Position numbers and translations under genes: made by a program. A model generated the notes under the pieces. The model worked only from the letters and a program-made list of their open reading frames with translations, had not been told where the DNA came from and did not search any database. Of a stretch of DNA of 64,000 bases, positions 35,866 through 46,159 are shown in pieces. Numbering within the stretch: position 1 is the first letter of the stretch; each line of letters begins with the position of its first letter. The stretch is from Piper betle (Eukaryota > Streptophyta > Magnoliopsida > Piperales > Piperaceae). The stretch lies in NCBI GenBank assembly GCA_033002965.1, contig JAURVB010013235.1:1-64000 (forward strand), read 5' to 3'.

Positions 35866-38733
35866 TGTAACACCCCGTTTCGGCTCACCCGTGAACCGAG
35901 CCGGAAATGTCACCGGCGACCGAACCATTCGCTAATCTACTAGATTCGGTTAAGCCGACCAGGATCTACTCTCGGCGTATCAAGATGGAGATGCAAATAT
36001 GAAATGCATGAATGGGAACGATTGGGTTCTAACGGAGTCCTACATGCATGCTATGATGTACAAGCAAAATAAGACAAAACGACAAATGAAAAACCAAAAG
36101 AAAATATATACTATTTTATGAAAACACAATAACACAAAACAATCTAACATAACATTAAATCATTATCTCATTCGTTTTTACCCGAGCCGAGTCTGAACTC
36201 CAAGGCTCCCTACTCAGTCATATTTATCAGTTCGTTTCATAACAAATAATTCATTCACGGAAACACATCAAAATTATCATTTGCATAACAAGAACACACC
36301 ATCATTATACATATGTTACACGTGGTAGGTACATGTGTGCGTGGTTCCGTGTTGCTCCTCCGCAGTCCCGACAGCTTTCATCGCTCGCATTCCTCACCTA
36401 CATATATATAGAAAAACCGTCAGCAACGAGTGTTACCGGCCCGGAAAATAACTAATATCAATCTGGCACAGGAGAGCAAACTCTCCTGTTGAATCAAAAT
36501 CATATACTTCCTCAAGAACTCTCATCAGGGCACATACGGGAGCCGTCACCGTCGGGCTGTCGCCCTCGAGTCGACAGCATCCCCCTTTCTTTCTCATTCT
36601 CATACCTTGGTCATTTCTCTATCGCTTCTCGCATCAAATTTCATTCCTTACCGCCCTCTGCACCTTCCATATTACTCCTGGCCTTGAGCACAAAGGCCGA
36701 GCACTCTCAGGCAGTCGCCTTCAGTACCCTTTGAAACCACAAGTCTAGACATGCGCTGCATTGCAGTACCCGTAAACCTCCACACTTCTCCGGGTTTGAG
36801 GAACTCAAAGGTGGAGTTTTCCGGATCCTTCGAAACGAAGTGGGTTCTCCCCAGCTCCAGAGCCCGCTCTTTCGGGCACACGCCCTATCTGAAAACGTGG
36901 CCGCAAGTAACCCTCATTCCATCTCTCACCGAAAACACGAAAACTATATATATATAGGCCTGGGTTGGGATTTATACAATAGGCCCGAAGGCATCGTGAG
37001 CTGGATCTGAAGTTCGAAAACAAACTCGAGGGATCTCATCCTCGAGGGTTATTAATCCGAAATAAAACGGTTGGCTAAATGGCCCGAGTTAAGTGGGATC
37101 CGATAAAACGCCACTTAACTCGTCCTGCACATGATAAATCAAATATTCAATAGAGTAGCGTAAAACAGAGAACGAGTCCTAAACGGACCTGGTAGAAGCT
37201 CCAAACGGGTCCACGCGCCTAGGCGGCGAGCTCCTACACCGTTCCTACACAATCAGGCTAAAAACTAACGCCCGCATGATGAATCACACATCCTATAGCA
37301 TGCACATAATCAACCCAATCACTCATCAATCAACACACATCAATCTATATCAATTCTAGCAAGTCTACTTAGGCTAGTTTGCATTAGATCATGATTATTA
37401 CTTAATAACCCTAATTAGTTTCATAACTTCTATTTTTAACACCACACAATTCCACAAATTTCATATTTTATTCTAAATCAAATCCACATTTATATAAGTA
37501 ATTACAATGCACAATTCATCAATCATAGCATGCAAATTCTAATAATCAATACTTTCAAATAATTAAGTTAAAATAAATCATACCTCGCGTCGTCGAAAAT
37601 CGGCGACGGCTAGGGTTTTCGTTTCGCGGCTCGAAACTCAAATTCGGCACCTAGCGGCGTCCGAAGTCCGATCAGATTGGACCGGGTGCGTTCGGCGGAT
37701 GATCCAGCGAACCTCCCACGAATCCAATTTTCCGGCGGTTCCGGCGGTTTTCCGGCGAGTGTCGGCGATTTTCCGGCGGATTCCGACGGTTTTCCGGCGA
37801 CGATTCGGGACGGAGCAATCAGGGGGTCTATCGGCACCAGCTCGACGAGCTTGGTCCAATGGTGGTGTCAAACAAGGTAGCCGAGGCGGCGATGGCCATC
37901 GGCGGCGGCGTCAAAAGTGGGTGGCGGCGGCGGCGTTCTCCAATCGGGGCTCCGGCCGGCCTCGACGGCGGTCGGGATGGTGGGGGAAACGTTGGCAACG
38001 GCGAGGGGTGGTACTGGTGGTCGCAGCGGTGGCGACGGCGGCCGAACGGCGGTGGAATCCGGCTCGGAGTGGCGACGGCCGAGGCGGCTTCGTGGGCCGA
38101 TTCCGGCGTCGTGGCGGCGAGACGGCGACCGGGGTGGGTCGTGGCGGCACGGCGACAGCACGGCGGGGCGGGGCGGCGTTGATCGGTGGCCGTACGACTT
38201 CGACAGCGGCGGCGGCGGCGACCACAAGGGGCGGCGGCGGTGGATAGGGTTTTGGAAAAAAAACGCTCGGGAGGGAGAAGAAAAACACCCTCAATGGCAG
38301 TTTCGTAAATAAGTAATGACTCGCTTCCTGCTCAAGTCAAAATAATAACTAGTTCGTAATAAATTCTAAAAAAATCTAGAAAAATATGGAAAAATTCCAT
38401 AAAATAAAACAAACACAACAACATCCAAATGGCATGCTCTATAACTAATAACCCACCCGAACTCACCTATATCGCGTCCTAATTCATCATTCGGCCCTAA
38501 AATATTCTACGATCAAATAAAAATAACAATCAATACTGTATACCTCCATATACTTGATAACCCATTTTTTCATCATCTTTCAGGTATTATCATCATACAT
38601 TTGAGCATACATGACCCTCATTGCTCATAACTCACAGCTGGCCTCAACCCAGCTCGCAGTCCATGAAGCTGACTCGACTCGAACTGACTGGTTCACTCCC
38701 GTAAAAACTCTGACTCGAGTCACGGGTTTTACA
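35866..38733 (-). mobile_element. Complete solo LTR (family 1), reverse orientation, nested
   Basis: It is the reverse complement of the LTR type at 15655-18510. On the + strand it runs from TGTAACACCCCGTTTCGG to GAGTCACGGGTTTTACA, 2,868 bp. A perfect 5-bp target duplication CCTGC flanks it (35861-35865 and 38734-38738). It interrupts the old LTR between GGGATC and CAACTCCACC. No internal region is left. The CpG-rich block is at about 37600-38240, and the open frames there on both strands are compositional artefacts. Confidence 0.92.
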
Positions 38734-38757
38734 CCTGCCAACTCCACCTTTGAGAAA

Positions 38758-39351
38758 ATAGTTTGAGGAAATAGAGTGCCCCGGATACCACCTAGCCGAG
38801 AACCTCCGCCAGAGACAACTACCATTGCAGGAAAAGCTACAAGAGAAGTGTTGCCCAGGAAAAGAGTACAATCGTGTCAACATCTTTCCGGCCACCTTTC
38901 GGCTAGACTAGGCCACTTACAGCCAAGCCACTACCACCATTGTACTCCTCGTATAGCAACCAACAAACCCAAGTCAAGATTGTTTGCCTTAGAAGACCCA
39001 TCATTAAAAAACAACCCAAAAGTTCATCGCTGGAGCAACGCAATAGCAGTACGCAATCAACTTCTCAACGTTCATTCGACCTACCCAAGACGTTGTCTGC
39101 CACACCACCATATCCACCCAATGGACCTCATCCTCTAAAACAATTCTTGAAAGAGCCTCACTGCAGTTAGTCGTCAAAAAACAACGACAAAGTCCTCCTG
39201 AAGATCAATTTCAAGCCTCACCACCACTGTCCAAAGTTGTCTCAGACCAGCAAACTACCTCCAAACCACTCATTAGTCGGAGGCTTGACAATTTGGGTGA
39301 TAGCCATCAATCTTATTTTATTTTTTATTTATGTTTTAGTCTCACGATTTC
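38758..39351. other. Unassigned, possibly transposon-derived sequence
   Basis: Less AT-rich than the surroundings and open over 38776-39138, but the translation (Pro/His/Ser/Arg-rich) shows no domain I recognise. It may be decayed internal sequence of the neighbouring retroelement or unrelated DNA. The last five bases (39347-39351, ATTTC) are the left target duplication of the next LTR. Confidence 0.4.
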
Positions 39352-40240
39352 TGTAACACCCCAAATCCGGTTCACGCTTGTAAACCGAACCGGTATGTTA
39401 CAGGCCCTGGTTAGGTCGGCTAACCCGAACTTAACTCATACGGATCCAATCTCGGCATCTTAAGATAGAGATACAACTCTCAAAGCATGGATGAATGCAC
39501 AAACCCTAACATAGTACTACATGAATGACATGCAATTCAAACACACACCAATACATATGCATATATCAACAATTTTAATCACACATAATCTATTATACCG
39601 TATATTCATTATAAAACTTAGGCCCGATGGGGGCCAGACATGGTCGGGGCAGCACGGCGACGTCGTCATGGGGCTAGGCGGAGACGATCGGCAGTCGGGC
39701 GGGCGTCCACGGCAACGGCGGTGACGCGCACAGTGGCGGCACGTCGAGGTAAGGGTCGGGGAAGAAGGCATGGGGGAGAAAAAGACTCGATGGCAAACTC
39801 GTAAACATTACTTGACTCGTCTCCGACTTGAGTCAAAAATAATATTTAAGTCGTAAAAAAATTCCAAAAAATATGAAAAAAATCCCATAAAATCAAACAA
39901 CACCAAAACATCATAATGATATGCTCTAGAACTATCAACCCACCCAAAATGCCCGTAACGCGTCCTAACGCGGTAAACGGCTTAAAACTAATTCTACGAT
40001 CCATTATATATCATAATAAAAAAAATGAACTGCATACTCTCGTATATTTTGATAACTCATTCTTTTATACTGTGTTCATGACGTTATCATCATATACTTG
40101 GGTACACATGACCCTCATGGCTTGTACACGAGACCGGCGTCGGCTCAGTACACGTATTCTAAAACTGACTCGACTCGAAAATAACGGTCGAACCGACCGG
40201 TTCTGAATATAAAACCCTGACTCGAATCGTGAGTTTTACA
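39352..40240 (-). mobile_element. Short solo LTR, related to family 1
   Basis: The + strand runs from TGTAACACCCCAAATCCG to CTCGAATCGTGAGTTTTACA, 889 bp, with a perfect 5-bp duplication ATTTC (39347-39351 and 40241-40245). Both ends and the segment around 39780-40140 are collinear with the 2.87-kb LTR at 35866-38733, but about 2 kb of the middle, including most of the CpG-rich block, is absent. It is either an internally deleted copy or a short subfamily. Confidence 0.88.
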
Positions 40241-40245
40241 ATTTC

Positions 40246-42594
40246 TCTGCGCGTCAAGAGCGCCTTTGGTACCTACACATCCAGGATCAGAACTTATGTA
40301 TCTAATGGTTGGTTTTCGGGTTAATGTAAGGGTGCGCAGTATAGGTTTGTTAATATAAGGTCGTGTGTACGTGGGCAAAAAAAATGGTTCTTGGGGTTGC
40401 AACTTGCAATTCATATGGCTTTTTAAAAAAAATTGCAATTCATGGGCGGCAGCAAATTACAAATTGGCGCGTTCAGAAATTAGATTGGCCGCCCTCAATT
40501 TCCCAAATGAAAAGAAAAGGTACAGTTCTCAAGAAAATAAGTTGAATGAGAATGTTAAGATCTACACAAGATTTGAGAAAGTGTAAAAAGCAAATAAAAA
40601 GGAAAGTGTCAGACTCAGACTCAGACAAAAATAAATAAAGGGATTGGGGTTTGCAACTCTACATTAATATTTGTTTGGAAAAACTCTGGATTAATATTTC
40701 ATAGATTGTATAGTTTTTTTAAAGATTTTTAATTTTAAAAAATATTTCATGGATTAATATTCATAGATTGTATAGTTCTTTAACTAAGGTTACATGTTCC
40801 TGCGCCTTAATTCAGGTCCCTCCCCTCTTGCTCTATCATCCAAAAAAACCTTCTAACGAGTACATTTGATCCTCTACCTTCTCTTTCACGGGCAGCACTA
40901 GCCACCATCCGCTCTTGCCGTCCCCCCCACTTGAGATGGTCTGAGGACCATAAGAGAAAGGCACCCACCCCTACAACCTTGTCGGGGGTGGGATTTGGGT
41001 TGCTGCTGATACTAAGCATTTTCACGAAGAATATGTACTGTTTCCTAAATTTGTTTGGCACCAGATGACCTACCTGGTAGTTGACATGAATCGATACTAT
41101 AAGTTCAATTAATTAATTAGGTTCCAAAGAACATGCCACTTTGATCAACTTGATATTTGGATCAATCTAAAGAGGGTGGTAGATAGCTCGACACCGAATG
41201 GGCTTCCACGAGTGTGTATACTATGTACTTTGATAAATGATATTGTGGGAAGCAGGCCCAATTCATCCTTCCTTTTTATCGCATGTCTCCCTCGAAGAAA
41301 CATGAATTGATCAATTTCTAGCTTTTCTTTTTCTTTTTTTTTGAAAAAAATACGTTTTAATTACATATATAATCACCCAATCACATTCATCTTTATTAGC
41401 AAATTACATATCGTTCACTGAGTTATTGCTAATTAATATGGACATATATGCATTCTATATATCTGGTCTTTCTTCCTCTTCATATATTTACCTCTTATAT
41501 TAAAGCATTGGATTTTTTTGCTCTTATTGTATTTTAACTTTTCTTGTATTGTAGTTGATTCTAACTCTACAATAATTTTATGGACTCCTTAATACTTATT
41601 TAATTTTAAATTAAAATTATTATTTTTATTGAACTATAATTCCATTTAAATTAAAAATTGTAACAATATTAATATATTTATAATTATTGTATTAATTTTA
41701 ATTTTGTACTTAACAATATATTTAATTTAGATTCTTACCATTTGTACATATTTAATTATAACGATTAAAAACCTTAGACTATAATTATGATCAAATTAAA
41801 TATCTTTAAAATAAATTATATTTAGTTATGAAACTTTTTACTTATCAAAAACTTTTTTTATATTTGTGTATAACTATACTTTTTGTAAAATATAAATAAA
41901 TATTTATTAATTTTATTTAAAAGTAATGTTGGAATAATTATGAAATTAATTTTGTACATTCTTAATATATATTATTAATTAGTTGTATGTATACCCTGAG
42001 CAACGAAAATAGTATCTATGAAAGCCGATAAGCACCTTTTATACTTTTGCGGAACCATCCTCAATCTAACAGCACCATCCCATCAACATTTCTATTTCAT
42101 CTGCTCACCACCCACCAAGCGCTTACAGTGGTGGCAATGGCCGCTCTCCCACTCCCGGTAGCAACACCTGAAGCCCCATGGCCGACGTCTAGGGAGCGAG
42201 GAATGCCAGGTCCAGGCAGCCAAAAGGCCATGCGGCTCCAAAACTTTTCACAATTATACTTGGGAGATTGATATGCCACTGAAAAGTACTCCAACAATTT
42301 GAGATCATGTATGCTTGGCGTTCAATATGCCGTTCCGTTTTTACGTTGGTTTTGTGTCATTGATTTTAATCATGAAAGAATCAACCAACGTCCAAAATCC
42401 ATCCCACAAACAAATAAATATTGAACTTCTCATCTCCTTGTGCCAAGCTGTTTAGGGAATCTCACTTACATGAACAATGAACAGTAGTAACGGCAAACTT
42501 CTTGATCTCTGCAGGCTCCACTCGGGCATCGGAATACAGCTAGCAATTAAATTAGCAAACTCGTCTTCACATAGCCTGTAGTTTACACACAACA
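40246..42594. other. Intergenic, very AT-rich, no supported gene
   Basis: The 41300-42000 part is extremely AT-rich. Open frames at 40363-40586 and 42047-42297 have no recognisable domain. The part left of 42594 should include the 3' UTR of the RMR gene. Confidence 0.5.
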
Positions 42595-45500
42595 TCAGCA
42601 TCCGGGCAAAGATTGCGCTGAAGCAAATGGAGAAATGCTTCCTGCTGATTCGCTGCAGTGTCTCAAGAATGTCTGCCTGCTAGATGAGCCCATGTAGCTG
42701 GGTGAGGCATGACTTGATTCGCTTCTTGCTGATTCACTGCAGTGTCGCAAGAATGTCTGCCTGCTACAGGAGCCCATGTGGCTGGGTGAGGCATGACTTG
42801 AGCTAGGAATATACATGGACGGCTGTCTCGAATTGAGAGGTGAAACAGCCGAAGAATAGCCAAGGGAATGAGGAGAAGCTAGGAAAGATGCATGTGATCT
42901 TAAAGAAGAAGCATTTCTGAAATCAAAAGTATTTCTGCTAGCACTCAAACCAGGGGAATATGCATATGACCTAAGAGAATGATGAGCATGGGCAGCACTT
43001 GACACAGAGTGAATACGAGAAATTGAGTGGGATTGAGAGGGAGAACCAATTTGGATGGCAGAAGATGCAGCTAGAGAAGAGTGAAAAGAAGAGAACACGG
43101 AAGAAGAGACAGGGATAGAGGCTGCTGAGGAAAGCAAAGGAGTGCATTCAGAAGCTGGTGGATTGCCAGAGATTGTCCTCGCATCACGCTTGCACACGGG
43201 GCAAAATGTCCTCCAAGATGTAAGCCAAAGATCAACACAGGCAACATGGAACTCTGAAAATTCAACAGATAATGTCACCACAAAATTAAAAGAATGACAT
43301 GCTAAATTATGATTTTGGAGATAATGGCATCAAATGTGATATTAAAACGTCATGGAATTTAAAAGAAAAACAAATGTCAAACAGTTTTATTTGCTCTCTG
43401 ACATGTTCATTGGCAATAAAAACGCTTTTAACAAATCCCTAGAAATTTCTACTCTAAGCACAACATTATGTGTTGCAAAGAAAAAGTAAACTCACTATGA
43501 CAACATGGCAAAACTCGAAGTTTGTCACCAACACTATAGTCTTCCAGACATATGGAGCATGTCATAGAAGTGCAATTATCCTCTGAAGCTGTTGTGAACA
43601 CAAGGCTGGGCATAGCTCTAACTAACTGGCTACTCATGCCTTGAAACTCGCGGAAATTTTGGTCTTGAGGCCTTTCACGCCTGATACTATGCCTCCTCAC
43701 AAAAAAGCATGTGCCCATGACAGCAGAGATAGCAAGCAAGCATATAAAAGATATAGCCAGAATAGACCATGCTGAATTCACAAATGTAGGTATGATCCAC
43801 AGTTCAATATCTGGATTGTTCACGTACTTCTTCAAAACTTCACCTGAAGCTTTGGAGACAAAAACTGCAGGTATTTTAATGCCATGGGGATTTCCTGACA
43901 CTGCAACATTGGGAGTTGTTACTAGGGGGAAAAAACAGATCAACTAAAAACAGTCATTCACACTTGCAACATGTACACACCAACAATCAATTAACCATTC
44001 ACCAAGAATAGCACTCTACCTAAGTATTCGCCATATCCTTGCAAGTGATGTAAAGATTTACATGACCAGGTCTGAGATAATCTAATGAACTAAGAAAAAT
44101 GAGCAAAAACATACAATGTTTGCCTCATTTGATATGGAAAGAACGATGAAAATGGAAAGGCACTGAATCAGAACTCTGATGTTCCAGGTTTTAAAGAGGT
44201 TGAACTGGCCTTTATATAATCCTAAGCAGGAACAAACGACCATGTTCTCAAACCAAAGCAAACCCATTAACAGATACAAAGATATTTAGAGTGAAAATAC
44301 AGGCATTAGAAAGATCCTTTCTGGCATAGAATATTAATAGTATGGTGATAAAAACGTATAGAAATTACAGCATCAGAACAAAGAATTGCTAGCTCTTATT
44401 TGGACTTGACATGTACAGGAAAAAACCAGATATGCGTGAACTGCAAAGAGACAGGAAGAAAAAACATATAACACACATGAAATATTTAGGCATTAGAATC
44501 AGGATTTGCAAGGAAACATAACCATGGAATTCTATAAAGCAAGATAAACCAAATACCAAATAAATTGCAATCATTCTCTCCAATATATACTGCATCATTC
44601 TAATAGACACGCATGCAAAAATGATACAGAAAAAGGAAACAAAAAAAAAACCAACAGGAATTACTTGCGACAAGTATGCCACCATCTTCATTATCATAAA
44701 CAATAACTGCCTTGAAACCTGCACTCTGTGCCCTTTTACTTTCTCGTCAAAAGTACAATTTCCACGCATGATTAGCACAAAGGATGCACTTGTTTCTCCA
44801 TCTCCTGTAATACTGTAATTCAAAGGCGAGCATGCATCACGAGGCTTGGCTACATGTAAGGTGCCACATATACCTGATCCTCTAATAGGTGGAGCTGAGA
44901 TTAAATTACACCAAAAAAAGAATAAAGGTAATTACAGTTTCCTAGACACCAAATAAAGAGCAAATCCTGGTAAATATAACATAAAATGGTACAGATGGAA
45001 ATCAAACTATTTGACAAAGAAAGTATAAAAGTTGAATTGACAATGTAAGTTTGACAACTTTGAACATATAACATTATGGAAATACAAATGAAAAGAAAAT
45101 TCTTTTCTATGAGAAGCAGATTAATTGTTGCATCATACCATATCAGTTCTTAAAATGCCAATGATATTATGATCACAAAATACTAACTTTCAAATGATTT
45201 TGGGGATTTGCGTTCTCGATCCAATAACTACTGGATAAATTGTAAACAATATGGATACTCAATTCACTTACTTTCACATATCTTTTCACCAGTCCTACAA
45301 GTTCGTATTTGTATTTTCAATTCCTCCCTTTGGACCCTATTTTAGCGATCAGGGGGAGGGGAGGGAAGAAACAGCATCTCAAATCATTATGAACCCTAGC
45401 TCAAAAATCATTTGGGGGTTTGGGGTGGGGGATTGGGGAACCAAAAATGAAACTGGAACAATGCTGGCGCTCAACTTCAACCAGACCTGATTTATAAAAA

Positions 45501-45815
45501 ATACAGACAAAGAAAGCTCTTTTTGCCAAGCAAGTAGCATGCACACAAAATCCATCTTCCACAGAAGCAAAAGCAAAAAAGTACTACTTTTACCTCGCAT
45601 GATTAACCCAAACAAAACCATTTTAGCAGAATAAGGAAACTGAGCACGAACTAACTAACTTAGTTCATCTTACCAAAGCTAGCCTCAATGTCATTGAAGG
45701 TGAGGGAAACATTCTTCCCAATTAAAACCACGCGGGCCAATGCCGGCCTCGCCACCGTTAGAAGGAACACAAAGCAGACGAAACCCATGTAGCCTCCCAG
45801 CAAAGTCGCCACCAT
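42595..45815 (-). CDS. RMR: RMR vacuolar sorting receptor (PA-TM-RING-H2)
   Basis: Receptor homology-transmembrane-RING H2 protein, a type I membrane receptor sorting cargo to protein storage vacuoles. Exons 5' to 3': 45815-45674, 44894-44665, 43900-43496, 43253-42595; 478 aa if one missing base is allowed. Seen: signal peptide (about 1-27), [20 protein letters not shown], protease-associated domain (about 50-165, with [15 protein letters not shown]), membrane span (about 168-192, ending CFFVRR), RING-H2 (239-280: CSIC, CCHKFH, CPVC), Ser-rich tail ending SLPGC. Exon 2 has AAAAGGG (+ strand 44734-44737) where family K-R-A-Q needs one more A. With that base the phases fit and [18 protein letters not shown] is restored. 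Residues 411-438 are duplicated as 439-466. The 45815 ATG gives a compact signal peptide; an in-frame ATG at 45887 is possible. Confidence 0.93.
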
Positions 45816-45938
45816 TACCACCTGCCCAGCACTCCCGTTCCCTTCCTTCAAAACCACACAAAAACTCCTTCCTCCCAATGAAACCAAAAACCATCCAAAA
45901 AGATGACCTACTCCAAGCCTCCCAAGTTGTCAACAAAC

Positions 45939-46159
45939 ACTGAAAATTTCAAAAATAAAAACAAAAAAGAAAGATCAGATTGAATCTCAAACAAACAACT
46001 CGGTTTCATTTACAAATTTTGTTATGTTCTTTAGAAAAAAATGAAAAGAAAAGCAAGAGAGAAAAGAAAAGAAAGAGATGGACAAGTACCAGCAGTTTCA
46101 ATCGAGGGAGGAGAAGCTACAACCGGGCTTCCAACTGCGACCAAAACATCGGCTTCCAT
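45939..46159 (-). promoter_or_regulatory. Possible 5' UTR exon and intron of the RMR gene, with a uORF
   Basis: Upstream of the RMR start, an ATG at 46159 opens a short frame that reaches a good donor at 46090/46089 (GCTG then GTACTT). The matching acceptor is at 45940 (AATTTTCAG), an intron of 150 bp. The spliced frame, MEADVLVAVGSPVVASPPSI and so on, stops after about 33 codons within the next exon. It is therefore an upstream reading frame in the leader, not part of RMR. This is inferred from splice-site quality only. Confidence 0.35.

Larger units (their letters stand above)
31335..38757 (+). mobile_element. Old family-2 LTR remnant, duplicated and invaded
   Basis: It is collinear with the old LTR at 9919-15534: a start like CAAACCCAATTTCGGGTTAAAG, a TTTA-rich stretch at about 34800-35300, the block near 35560-35865 (TTTATCGAACCCCATTTAAC, GGGCCATTTAG, GGATCCTG), then CAACTCCACCTTTGAG after the nested solo LTR. 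The 5' part is tandemly duplicated and a younger LTR sits at 35866-38733. Similarity stops shortly after 38750, so the right end appears lost. No coding domains remain. Confidence 0.65.

Noticed and set aside
37610..38312. Open frames of up to 182 aa on both strands
   Set aside because: Same artefact in the reverse-oriented LTR copy.
38776..39138. 120-aa open frame between two LTRs
   Set aside because: Pro/His/Ser-rich with no gag or other domain I can name. Left as unassigned sequence.
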